A stretch of DNA of 64,000 bases from Pseudoalteromonas sp. CO133X (lineage in GTDB: Bacteria; Pseudomonadota; Gammaproteobacteria; Enterobacterales; Alteromonadaceae): positions 248,001 through 312,000 of the forward strand of contig SGPE01000030.1 in NCBI GenBank assembly GCA_004208945.1. Reading direction: 5' to 3'. A program made the translations under genes and the position numbers. The notes beneath the pieces were generated by a model. It worked only from the letters and a program-made list of their open reading frames with translations. It was not told the origin of the DNA and made no database searches. The stretch's first letter is position 1; every line of letters starts with the position of its first letter. This document shows, piece after piece, positions 26,030 through 34,284 of the stretch.

Positions 26030-26503
26030 TTAAGGCTGAGCATTCCAAGTAGATTCAAACAAGGCTTTTTGCTCAACTTTGTTTTCACTACACCATACGA
26101 AATCCGCTTGCTGGATTTTCTTTGCTCTACAGCGCTCTGGCAGCTTATAAAACTCTCCCCACGCTTTACGTTTTTCATCATCATTGTATGAATTAGAATA
26201 AACCGTAGAGTTATATACTTTCGTATTTAAAAGCCCTGTCGGGTTTGACCGATAACTATAGTTACCGCCATTACCTGCGCTTTTTGTCGGTTTTTTGCAA
26301 TGTCTTGCCAGCAAAGTAAACAGCTCGTCGGAGCGCTTATTCCAACGTTCACCTTGTTGTGCGCTATAACCGCGATTCATTCTTTTACGAATAGACTCAC
26401 GTTCAGCTTTAATGTTATCGCATTGGTTTTGAGAGTATTGCTCGTTGGCAATTGAAGTTGGGCTCACTAATAAACTAGCGAGTAATAAAATCCATTTATT
26501 CAT
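26030..26503 (-). CDS. Small exported protein, paralogue of the 21337-22032 product
   Basis: 157 residues with a signal peptide (WILLLASLLVSPTSIA). The first motif is QCDNIKAERESIRKRMNRG, ending in LLARHCKKP. The second is AWGEFYKLPERC...QQADFVWCSENKVEQ. Both match motifs in the 231-residue protein 4 kb away, in the same order, but here the C-terminal membrane anchor is missing, so the product is probably soluble in the periplasm. The middle is Asn/Tyr/Ser-rich. No known family recognised. Confidence 0.75.
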   Translation of the reverse strand: MNKWILLLASLLVSPTSIANEQYSQNQCDNIKAERESIRKRMNRGYSAQQGERWNKRSDELFTLLARHCKKPTKSAGNGGNYSYRSNPTGLLNTKVYNSTVYSNSYNDDEKRKAWGEFYKLPERCRAKKIQQADFVWCSENKVEQKALFESTWNAQP

Positions 26504-26719
26504 AATTTCACATCAATGTTGTTAATTACTTTCCCTACAAATATTATCGACTAAAAAATATAAATAGTCTCAGAACTTTCCTGCCTTTTATAACATAAAA
26601 TAAACAAAACTCTATTTATTTTAGGGCTATATAAAGTACCCAAAATTTATTTTTAGCATATTAACATTACAAATAATCATGATAGAATTCTGGCCATAGG
26701 ATTTTAATAAGGATATTTT

Positions 26720-27430
26720 ATGGATATTATAATTGGCCAACACGTGCTGAAGAAAAAAGCACAGTTAACCCAACTTTCAGATCGCGCAATCGGGCGAGAG
26801 TTTAAAGATCAAGCAGCCCTAGCAATACAAATGACACAATGTAGCGCAGCTGTTTATCGTCGCTTACAACGAACGTATAAATCAACCATCACACCAAAAG
26901 ATCAAAAACGTGTAAAAGCGGGCGGCTTAAGTACAGAATCTGTGACTTTTTCAACAAGTAACCGTAGCCAAAAATCTTTCAACAGTTTACTTCCCGCTAT
27001 GCGAGGAGGTGCGTCTGCTCCTGGGAACGTGCCAATAACATCTAATGATGTTGCTGTTGCTTCTAACCAACCCCAAGCAACTAACTTACTCGCTTTACTA
27101 CACCCTATACTCAGCGAAGATATTATGAAAACGGGTAACAGTGTAGAAAAAGCCGCAACAATACTTGGCCTTGTTACAACAACAGCGGGTTTTGTTATTC
27201 CTGGCGGCGGCGTTGCTTCTTCAATCGTAAGTTGGGTAGGAAGTGGCGCAACTTATTCAAGCTACTCAATGTCAAGAATTCGCCCCGATGCACCCGACCG
27301 CGCTTTTCACCAACTAACAAACTACATTACCTGCTTAGCAGCATGGAATAAAAAAGCGTGTGAGTTAATTGATATTGCCGACTCAAACGGCCAATGGACT
27401 TTCCGCGATATTGAAACGGGCTTTGCATAA
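26720..27430 (+). CDS. Unknown protein with glycine-rich hydrophobic segment
   Basis: 236 residues, no signal peptide. The N-terminal half is basic and helical (KKKAQLTQLSDRAIGREF, YRRLQRTYKST), the middle is Ser/Asn-rich. Residues about 143-178 form a glycine-zipper-like stretch (ILGLVTTTAGFVIPGGGVAS). The C-terminus contains two cysteines and ends FRDIETGFA. It has its own terminator. The plan of a soluble N-terminus with a small Gly-rich membrane-active segment could suit a secreted effector or membrane-inserting protein, but this is speculation. I recognise no family. Confidence 0.6.
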   Translation: MDIIIGQHVLKKKAQLTQLSDRAIGREFKDQAALAIQMTQCSAAVYRRLQRTYKSTITPKDQKRVKAGGLSTESVTFSTSNRSQKSFNSLLPAMRGGASAPGNVPITSNDVAVASNQPQATNLLALLHPILSEDIMKTGNSVEKAATILGLVTTTAGFVIPGGGVASSIVSWVGSGATYSSYSMSRIRPDAPDRAFHQLTNYITCLAAWNKKACELIDIADSNGQWTFRDIETGFA

Positions 27431-27448
27431 AACAAAGCCTTTATAATA

Positions 27449-27487
27449 CACAAACACCACAGCATTGTGCTTGGTGTTTGTGATTTT
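27449..27487 (+). terminator. Terminator after the glycine-rich protein gene
   Basis: Arms CACAAACACCA and TGGTGTTTGTG enclose a 12-base loop and are followed by ATTTT. It sits between convergent genes, so it may serve both. Confidence 0.75.
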
Positions 27488-27503
27488 AAAAAAATTAACG
27501 CCT

Positions 27504-28421
27504 CTATAAGGCCGTACACGCTCTAAGTGCAGCAGCAATAGCTGATGCACTTTGTTTTGAGTAACCCCCGCCGCCAGTAACGACGGTTGGTATATTTAGG
27601 CTTTTTAAACGAGATAAAACACTCTTTTCACGCTCAACAACATCTTCTATTGTAAGTTTAAAGCCACCCAGTTTATCAACGGCCAGTACATCTGTTCCTG
27701 CAATTACAAAAGCCAAAGCATATTCATCAATCACTAATTCGAGCGCTTGATTAAGTTTAGTCAAATACTCTTCGCCTTCGACACCGCTTTTTAATGGCAC
27801 AGGAAAATTCACTCTATTGCGGGTAAAGCTCGATGTTGGGTAAATATCTTCATTGTATACATCTAACAAATGTACGTTTTCGTTATCTTTAAATGAATAC
27901 GCATTACCGTTGCCATGATGAGCATCAACGTCAATAATCAACACTTTATCTGTTTCGCTTAAATGGCCATTTTTTCGTAATTGCTGGTAGGTAATGCCAA
28001 TATCATTATAAATACAAAACCCTTCCATATTTAAATTACTAGCATGATGAAAGCCACCAGATAAATTCCACATAGTCTCACCAGACTCTAGCGCTTTTTC
28101 GGCACCTAATAGAGTACCCGAAACAGCTAAACGCATAGGCGTTAAGATTTTTTTATCTAGAAAATCAAAGCTAACAAAAGGAATTTTAGGAACTTCAAGG
28201 GCACGGAAAATAAGCGTTCGACTCAAGACCAATTTTCTCATTAGCTCATTGAGGTACTCGTTAATTATATCAGTAGAAATTGGTTCATTCGGTTGGATTA
28301 CTTCAACATCCACACTACCAAGTTCAGATACCACTTTAGCAAACTTTTCACCATCAAATGGATGCAAATACTTCAGTAATCCTAGCTGATAGTTAAAGCG
28401 TGGTTCATAAATAACTTTCAT
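27504..28421 (-). CDS. Histone deacetylase family protein (class IV/HDAC11-like)
   Basis: 305 residues. The zinc-dependent deacetylase active site is complete: GGFHHAS with H125-H126, DVDAHHGNG with D164, D166 and H168, D244 in AGTDVLAVDKLGGF, and the transition-state tyrosine in GGGGYS. The sequence is closest to the compact HDAC11-like group. Bacterial relatives act on acetylpolyamines, acetoin-pathway proteins or unknown acyl-lysines; the substrate here is unknown. A short ORF of unknown meaning ends two bases upstream of its ATG. It stands at the left of the accessory region with the NERD and helicase genes. Confidence 0.88.
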   Translation of the reverse strand: MKVIYEPRFNYQLGLLKYLHPFDGEKFAKVVSELGSVDVEVIQPNEPISTDIINEYLNELMRKLVLSRTLIFRALEVPKIPFVSFDFLDKKILTPMRLAVSGTLLGAEKALESGETMWNLSGGFHHASNLNMEGFCIYNDIGITYQQLRKNGHLSETDKVLIIDVDAHHGNGNAYSFKDNENVHLLDVYNEDIYPTSSFTRNRVNFPVPLKSGVEGEEYLTKLNQALELVIDEYALAFVIAGTDVLAVDKLGGFKLTIEDVVEREKSVLSRLKSLNIPTVVTGGGGYSKQSASAIAAALRACTAL

Positions 28422-28423
28422 AT

Positions 28424-28531
28424 TTATGCATTTTCCGTTTCTGCAAGCTCTTTAGCGTAACGCAATACCTCATGAGGTGTCCAAACATGTACTTTCAGCA
28501 TACAAAAAGCTTTCCCCCTATAAGGACCCAC
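28424..28531 (-). CDS. Possible leader peptide or gene remnant before the HDAC-family gene
   Basis: An open frame of 35 codons from GTG 28531 (25 from ATG 28501) ends two bases before the HDAC-family ATG. The translation (GPYRGKAFCMLKVHVWTPHE) looks protein-like. The frame is open a little further upstream, to a TGA. It could be a small translated ORF coupled to the enzyme, or the tail of a lost gene. No family recognised. Confidence 0.3.
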   Translation of the reverse strand: MGPYRGKAFCMLKVHVWTPHEVLRYAKELAETENA

Positions 28532-28587
28532 CTTTACATTTAAAAGTAATAATCAATTACGTGGTTCAAAATAACCATGCAAGTAAT

Positions 28588-29460
28588 TTAGGCTTTGGAA
28601 CTATTTAGGCACCTTTGAACAACTTGATAGCAAATAGCCTTTTGTATAGTTTCATCTAGCTGATTTTGGCGCATCGATAAGATGGCTTTGCTCAACTGTT
28701 TATGAGAAACGATAGGGAATGGTGGTCGTTGTTTTAATTCTACAAACCAACCTGGAAAGCACAAAATAGGTGTTATTTGCGTACTATAACCTGTGGCCTC
28801 ACTCAACCATTTATAGACCCATTGAGCTTGCCGCTCTGTTTGATCAATAGGCTTACTCTCATTCCATGAAGGAAAGGCAAGAAAGTTATTTTCAAACCTT
28901 ACTTTATAATTGATGTCATCTTTTATGCGCTTATGCCGCCCTTTTGTCTCAATTGCAAAAACACCATTTGAACCAATAACCAGATGATCAATATTAAAGC
29001 CATCTGCCTGAATATCATGAAATACTTGGTAACCATGTGATTGCAGCTCAATCAACTCTGATGCAACGGCTAACTCAGCATCCCGCCCAAGTTTTAATTT
29101 TATAAGTTTGTCTGACTCAAGCCATAACTTTCTGGCAGTATAAATTAACCCTAAAAATATAATACTAATAAAAAAGTAGTTTAATTCACCACTTGCAAAC
29201 ATCTCAGCAATACCCTTTAGCGCAAAAGGCAAGGTGATAATTAATACTGCTAAAAATATGTAACCTACAACGTCAAATATTTTGTCATTAACTTGGTCAT
29301 TCAATGTCTGTGCAGCTAAACGCAAAAGCTTTTTGCGCTCAACAGGTAATTTAGCATTTTTTTGATGTACCCATAACTTAAAGAATAAAACACCAAGTAT
29401 TGAGTAGGCCCCAAGGACAATAAATAAAAGACTTAGTCCTTGATTTAATAAGTTTTCCAT
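28588..29460 (-). CDS. NERD-domain membrane protein
   Basis: 290 residues from the ATG at 29460, which has AGGGA six bases upstream; earlier in-frame starts would overlap that site. Helices lie near the N-terminus (LSLLFIVLGAYSILGVLFFKLW) and mid-protein (two adjacent, about residues 55-105). The C-terminal nuclease-related domain has GRDAELAVASEL, GYQVFHDIQADGFNIDHLVIG and GVFAIETKG, giving the D...E.K pattern of restriction-endonuclease-like folds. NERD proteins are suspected DNA-processing or defence factors. It is transcribed away from the neighbouring helicase gene. Confidence 0.85.
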   Translation of the reverse strand: MENLLNQGLSLLFIVLGAYSILGVLFFKLWVHQKNAKLPVERKKLLRLAAQTLNDQVNDKIFDVVGYIFLAVLIITLPFALKGIAEMFASGELNYFFISIIFLGLIYTARKLWLESDKLIKLKLGRDAELAVASELIELQSHGYQVFHDIQADGFNIDHLVIGSNGVFAIETKGRHKRIKDDINYKVRFENNFLAFPSWNESKPIDQTERQAQWVYKWLSEATGYSTQITPILCFPGWFVELKQRPPFPIVSHKQLSKAILSMRQNQLDETIQKAICYQVVQRCLNSSKA

Positions 29461-29621
29461 TAGCATTCCCTGTTTTAACAACAGCTTATTTATACATTAA
29501 TTTTTAAATTCTGTCGCGTTGACACTAACAACCAAAAAAAAGTAACCGCCGACTTTTCTTTGGAATCGCTCGGCGCCCCGAGATTCACACTGTTTCCTCA
29601 ATTTGAATTAATTAAATGAAC

Positions 29622-29735
29622 GTAACCAGCGTAGATAGGCACAGCTTTCACATCCCTGTACGCACCCCAGTTCGGATATCCATATCCTCTCGTTCAAAAC
29701 TACGTTTTTCACCCATGACCAAGCTACGCTGGTTA
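29622..29735. repeat. Inverted repeat GTAACCAGCGTAG / CTACGCTGGTTAC
   Basis: Thirteen-base perfect arms at 29622-29634 and 29723-29735, 88 bases apart, in the gap before the helicase gene. The right arm runs straight into the hairpin repeat at 29734. Together they form a ~180-base non-coding structured block. Confidence 0.65.
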
Positions 29736-29803
29736 CAGCATTGCCTAAAAGGATTTAGGTACTTGGAATTTGTCGGGAACAAAATTCCGCTACGCTGTTA
29801 ATT
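29734..29803 (+). repeat. Hairpin-rich repeat, left copy
   Basis: About 70 bases with outer arms ACAGC/GCTGT and two internal hairpins: CCTAAA-AGGA-TTTAGG, and GGAATTTGT with ACAAAATTCC. A second copy in inverted orientation lies at 33999-34067, about 90% identical by eye, with the hairpin stems best conserved. The pair brackets the helicase gene and its downstream neighbour. The rest of this 477-base gap is AT-rich promoter sequence. Confidence 0.8.
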
Positions 29804-29937
29804 ACCCATAATTAATTCAATTTCGGGTATGAACACGGGGTGTAACCGTAACTAAAGCCTGCAAATTACCAATCAAGTTATTGTTTGTTTTCATTATTTA
29901 TTTTAGTAAACTGACTGTTCGAAAACAGGGAGTCGTT

Positions 29938-32900
29938 ATGGAACAGGTTGGTATTTACGAGCAGCTGATTACGCAAGTAATCGAGCAACACCTAGATCGT
30001 GAACAGTTTTATGTCGGAGAACGCCAACTTGAATCAGCAGAAGCTGCTACTTGGCTGTCTCGATTTTTAGGTAAGTTAATTGCTCACGCGATTGATGCTA
30101 TACCTAGTTCAAATAATCGCTTACAAGAGCAAATCAATCTAGCAAATAACTTAGTTTTTTGGCTTAAAGATCATATTCGAGATGATGAGCTAATAAGTGA
30201 AAACCTAATAGATAGCCAAGGTAGAATCCTCACTGCACTATTCAATACTGAAAACCCAATTGCAGCAAACCTCAAAGACTACGCCAAAAATATATTTCCA
30301 TTAACAGGGCTTTCCCAAAGCGAATTATTTAGTGGCGCGAATGCGGGTATATCGCTAGAGACAGAATTAAAGCGTGAGATAAAATCGGCCGACACTATTT
30401 ACTGGTTAGTTTCATTTATAAAGTGGACAGGGCTAAGAATATTTAAAAATGAACTTGAAGCCTTTACCAAAAGTGGTAACAAACTAAAAGTTATCACCAC
30501 CTCTTACATGGGGGCAACAGATGCTAAAGCGGTTGAGTTTTTGGCAAGCCTACCAAACACTGAAGTAAAACTAAGCTATAACAATCAGCAAGAACGTTTA
30601 CACGCAAAATCTTACTTATTTATGCGTAACACCGGTTTTCATACTGGCTATATTGGTTCGTCTAACTTATCGCATTCGGCACTCACCAGCGGCCTTGAAT
30701 GGAATTTAAAAATTACAGCGCAAGAAATTCCGCATATTATCGCTAAAACCAAAAGCACCTTTGAAACCTACTGGCAATCACCAGACTTTGAACTGTTTAG
30801 TGGTAAAGTTGAATGTAAAGAAAAGCTAATAAACTCACTGAATGAACAGCGTGGTAAAGGACAAGCAAGTAACCAGTTCTATTTTGATATAACCCCTAAA
30901 ACTCATCAATTAGCTATTTTAGAAAAACTAAGTGTTGAACGAAGCGTTCACAATCGCTTTAAAAACTTAGTAGTGGCAGCAACAGGCACAGGTAAAACAA
31001 TCATATCTGCATTTGATTTTAAAACCGTGTACGACAAAAAACCAAATGCCAACTTTTTATTTGTTGCTCACCGAGAAGAAATCCTCACTCAAGCACAAAG
31101 CGCATATCGTGGAGTGCTAAAAAATAATGATTTTGGCGAGCTTTGGGTTGGCAACTACAAACCTCAAAGATACGACCAATTATTTGCCTCAATTCAAACC
31201 CTTAACAACCAAATCGACAACATAAAATTGAGTGCTGATTTTTATGATTATATTGTTATTGATGAAGTGCATCACGTAAGTGCTAACAGTTACCGTGGCA
31301 TTCTTAATTACTTCAAGCCAAACATTTTATTAGGGTTAACGGCCACACCTGAAAGGCAAGATGGGGCAAATATATTAGAAGATTTCTGTGGTGTTATTGC
31401 CGCAGAGGTCCGCTTACCAGAAGCCATAAATCAGCGCCATTTATGCCCGTTCCAATACTTTGGCCTTGATGACGATACAGATTTAAGCACGGTAACGTGG
31501 CGAGGCGGTCGTTACGATATTAGTGAGCTTAGTAAGCTATATACAGGCGAGAATAATCGCGCGAATAAAATCATATCGAGTCTCAACGACATCGTTACAA
31601 ATATTAACGCTATTAAGGCATTAGCATTTTGTGTAAGCCAAGATCATGCTGAGTTTATGGCCAGTAAGTTTAACCTTGCAGGTATAAGTGCAGACGTACT
31701 TACCAGTAAAAATACTAGTGAACGAAAACACAAACAGCAGGCGCTTAGACGAGGTGAAATACACATACTCTGCGTCGTTGATATTTTTAACGAAGGGGTC
31801 GATATTCCAGAAGTAGATACCCTGCTCTTTTTGCGTCCAACCGAGAGCCTAACGCTATTTTTACAGCAATTAGGTCGTGGCCTACGTTTACCCGACAACA
31901 GCCAAAAGCAATGTTGTACTGTACTCGACTTTGTTGGTAACGCTCGCCCCGAATACGACTTTGCCAATAAGTTTCGCGCACTCGTTGGAAAAAGTAACCA
32001 GCCAATAAAAACCGAAATAGAAAATAACTTTCCGCACTTGCCGCTGGGCTGTCGTATAGAGCTACAAGAACGCACGCAAAAAACTATTTTACGTAATATA
32101 CAACAAGCAACAAACAGCAAACGCCGTTTGCAACAGCTTATAAACAGTTATTCTCATCATACAAGCGACGAGTTAACACTAAGTAACTTTTTACGTATAA
32201 ACCCACAAGTCACACTAGAAGATATTTATAAACCGAAAGATACAAGGCATGGCGGTTGGCATTGGTTAAAAGACGATGATATTCCAGCAGATCAAGTTGA
32301 TATATATAGTGCCTATTACAGAGCTATAAATACGCAATTACTTAGCTGTGATTCACTGAGCTATTTGTGCTTTTTACGCGATTTATGTAACAGCGACTTT
32401 AGCATTGAGATAACACCTCAAAATCAACAGTATTCACTCATGGCTCATTACAATTTTTGGGATAACACTGGCACAAGTCTAGGGTTTAAATCCCTTAAGC
32501 AAAGCTTACAAGCACTAAAAAACCCGTTATTACAACAAGAGTTATCAGAAGTGATTGTGCTTTTAATAAATCGTATTCAGCAACAAGAAAGTGACTTAGC
32601 GTGCTTACCAAACCATGCAATAAAATTGCACAGCCGCTACACTCGCCAACAAATATTAGCGGCGTTCGGCGCGCATACGTTTGATAAAAAATCGACCGCT
32701 CGCGAAGGTGTATTAGAGTTCAAAGAACAAAATTTAGAGCTACTATTCGTCACGCTCAATAAATGCGAAAAAACCTACTCACCAACAACGCTGTATCACG
32801 ACTATGCAATCAGCTCAACCTTGTTTCATTGGCAAACGCAAAACAGCGCCCGACCAGAACATGGCCGCGGCCTAAGCTACATTCAGCACCAACAAACAGG

Positions 32901-33090
32901 CAAAACCATCTTGCTGTTTGTGCGTGAACAAAGCAAAGATGAAAACGGCCGAACCATGGGATTTGTGAACTATGGCGAGGTTAAATATCAAAGCCACAGC
33001 GGCAGCCAGCCTATGAACATAACATGGGAATTAGTAAGCCCCATGCCAAACGAAATGTGGCATGAGGCTGGAAAATTGGCGGTTGGGTGA
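29938..33090 (+). CDS. PLD-nuclease / superfamily II helicase / DUF3427 protein
   Basis: 1050 residues from the ATG at 29938, with CAGGGAG five bases upstream; the frame is open further back but without a ribosome site. The N-terminal part has a phospholipase-D-like half-site (LHAKSYLF with H222 and K224, then GSSNLS). The helicase core has Walker A ATGTGKT (about 348-354), DEVHH at 442-446, LGLTATPERQDG, and motif VI QQLGRGLR (643-650). The C-terminal ~350 residues correspond to DUF3427 (ending HSGSQPMNITWELVSPMP). Proteins of this build are widespread accessory genes and are suspected of acting on foreign DNA. It is followed 30 bases later by a membrane-anchored protein gene. Confidence 0.9.
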   Translation: MEQVGIYEQLITQVIEQHLDREQFYVGERQLESAEAATWLSRFLGKLIAHAIDAIPSSNNRLQEQINLANNLVFWLKDHIRDDELISENLIDSQGRILTALFNTENPIAANLKDYAKNIFPLTGLSQSELFSGANAGISLETELKREIKSADTIYWLVSFIKWTGLRIFKNELEAFTKSGNKLKVITTSYMGATDAKAVEFLASLPNTEVKLSYNNQQERLHAKSYLFMRNTGFHTGYIGSSNLSHSALTSGLEWNLKITAQEIPHIIAKTKSTFETYWQSPDFELFSGKVECKEKLINSLNEQRGKGQASNQFYFDITPKTHQLAILEKLSVERSVHNRFKNLVVAATGTGKTIISAFDFKTVYDKKPNANFLFVAHREEILTQAQSAYRGVLKNNDFGELWVGNYKPQRYDQLFASIQTLNNQIDNIKLSADFYDYIVIDEVHHVSANSYRGILNYFKPNILLGLTATPERQDGANILEDFCGVIAAEVRLPEAINQRHLCPFQYFGLDDDTDLSTVTWRGGRYDISELSKLYTGENNRANKIISSLNDIVTNINAIKALAFCVSQDHAEFMASKFNLAGISADVLTSKNTSERKHKQQALRRGEIHILCVVDIFNEGVDIPEVDTLLFLRPTESLTLFLQQLGRGLRLPDNSQKQCCTVLDFVGNARPEYDFANKFRALVGKSNQPIKTEIENNFPHLPLGCRIELQERTQKTILRNIQQATNSKRRLQQLINSYSHHTSDELTLSNFLRINPQVTLEDIYKPKDTRHGGWHWLKDDDIPADQVDIYSAYYRAINTQLLSCDSLSYLCFLRDLCNSDFSIEITPQNQQYSLMAHYNFWDNTGTSLGFKSLKQSLQALKNPLLQQELSEVIVLLINRIQQQESDLACLPNHAIKLHSRYTRQQILAAFGAHTFDKKSTAREGVLEFKEQNLELLFVTLNKCEKTYSPTTLYHDYAISSTLFHWQTQNSARPEHGRGLSYIQHQQTGKTILLFVREQSKDENGRTMGFVNYGEVKYQSHSGSQPMNITWELVSPMPNEMWHEAGKLAVG

Positions 33091-33120
33091 TTAGTAATAA
33101 GTTTTATATAGGAATTATAA

Positions 33121-33870
33121 ATGGAAGCTTTTTTACAAGACACTAAAATCATCTCAGCTCTAATTACAGCTACTGTAGCTCTCATAATAGCATTAACAGG
33201 CGCTGTTGCTTTCTTTTATAGATCTCGCAGAGATAGTAAAAGAAATGCAAAAAAAGTCTTATTCCATTTGCTTGAGGTTCGCCACGCAATTAAGCTAAAA
33301 ACTTTACCCATCGATGAAGTCGCTAAAGAGTATTATGAATATGCAGCCAAAAAACTTAATTCATTTACTCCTACAGAAGAAAATATCTCATCAGAAAACC
33401 CTGTACTTAAACTTATTGAGTGCAAATTCAAAGAGCAACTAGCCTCTATAGAGGAAAACCTTTCTGAGAGCGTAATACCAGCTCTTAATGAAAAATTAGC
33501 TGACTTGGCTGAAGACAACCCTATTTTAGCTTTTAAAATTAGAGGTCGAGACAATTTTCTCAAACTATTTGAAACTTCAAAAGCTCAAATAGCTACCCTT
33601 CACATACCCAATATGGGCCCACAACCTGATACTAAAAAAGATTTACTAAAGCGTGTAAAAAGAATAATGCTAATACGCGTAGCAAAAGAAAGTAACGAGT
33701 ATATTGACGATGCAATCGAAAAAATAGCTAAGTATTGTGGACGAAGTCAGTTAAGAAAATGGCGCAGATTAAAACAGGAAACGGCTTTCACTCACGGATT
33801 TGATTTTACCCAATTAGATGATTTATTTGAAAGCTGTCTTGCTGCTATTGATTTAGAAGAAGTGTATTAG
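33121..33870 (+). CDS. Unknown single-helix membrane protein downstream of the helicase
   Basis: 249 residues. One N-terminal helix (IISALITATVALIIALTGAVAFFY) is followed by a basic stretch (RSRRDSKRNAKK) that should face the cytoplasm, then a helical soluble domain (VLFHLLEVRHAIKLK, FKEQLASIEENLSE, RIMLIRVAKESNEYIDDAIEKI, LRKWRRLKQETAF). No known domain recognised. Its position 30 bases after the helicase and inside the same pair of inverted repeats suggests a common function or joint acquisition. Confidence 0.7.
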   Translation: MEAFLQDTKIISALITATVALIIALTGAVAFFYRSRRDSKRNAKKVLFHLLEVRHAIKLKTLPIDEVAKEYYEYAAKKLNSFTPTEENISSENPVLKLIECKFKEQLASIEENLSESVIPALNEKLADLAEDNPILAFKIRGRDNFLKLFETSKAQIATLHIPNMGPQPDTKKDLLKRVKRIMLIRVAKESNEYIDDAIEKIAKYCGRSQLRKWRRLKQETAFTHGFDFTQLDDLFESCLAAIDLEEVY

Positions 33871-33998
33871 ATGTATGATCTTCCCTTCAATACAGATATA
33901 CAATTTATGAGACAGCTCTCATCTTCATCCATAAACACCAATCTACCAGCACACTCCAACTCCCCTTGATCACACCTGAAACTAAGTTAATGATGAGT

Positions 33999-34067
33999 AA
34001 TTTACAGCATGGCGGAATTTTGTTCCCGACAAATTCCAAGTACCTAAACCCCTTTAGGCAATGTTGT
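33999..34067 (-). repeat. Hairpin-rich repeat, right copy (inverted)
   Basis: The reverse complement matches the element at 29734-29803 with few differences, which lie mostly in loops and at the ends. Open frames in both copies share the peptide GFRYLEFVGNKIP, but their flanks differ, so I read it as a structural DNA or RNA element, not coding. The surrounding gap (33871-34284) shows no other gene. Confidence 0.8.
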
Positions 34068-34210
34068 ACATCAAGTGTGCTCCTCGGCAGCTTCTCTTTG
34101 GTTGCCATCGCCAACGCGATGAAACCTCGAATAGAGGCTTTTAAATCTCTTCTCAACTCCTAAAAACACACAAAAATACGTGCCTTAAAACCTGTTATCA
34201 AAAAACAAAG

Positions 34211-34236
34211 CACGATATAAAATCGAGCCTACGCGT
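34211..34236 (+). repeat. REP-like palindrome, divergent copy
   Basis: GCACGATATAAAATCGAGCC followed by TACGCG is a decayed version of the GCGAT...ATCGC palindrome seen at 25918, 42062, 49362 and 51109. Confidence 0.5.
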
Positions 34237-34284
34237 CATACCTCTGCTTATCTTCCGCCACTAAACCAAGCTCATTTTTGGCTA

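Noticed and set aside
29616..29801. Plus-strand frame ending CLKGFRYLEFVGNKIP and the similar minus-strand frame at 33905-34156
   Set aside because: The shared peptide comes from the inverted hairpin repeat; flanking residues do not match and there are no ribosome sites, so I treat it as a non-coding element.
29622..29803. Integron attC site
   Set aside because: No GTTRRRY/RYYYAAC core sites, no series of cassettes and no integrase in the window; the hairpins fit a REP- or MITE-like repeat better.
31644..32120. 158-codon minus-strand frame inside the helicase gene
   Set aside because: Lies wholly within a gene with clear helicase motifs; composition is that of a shadow frame.
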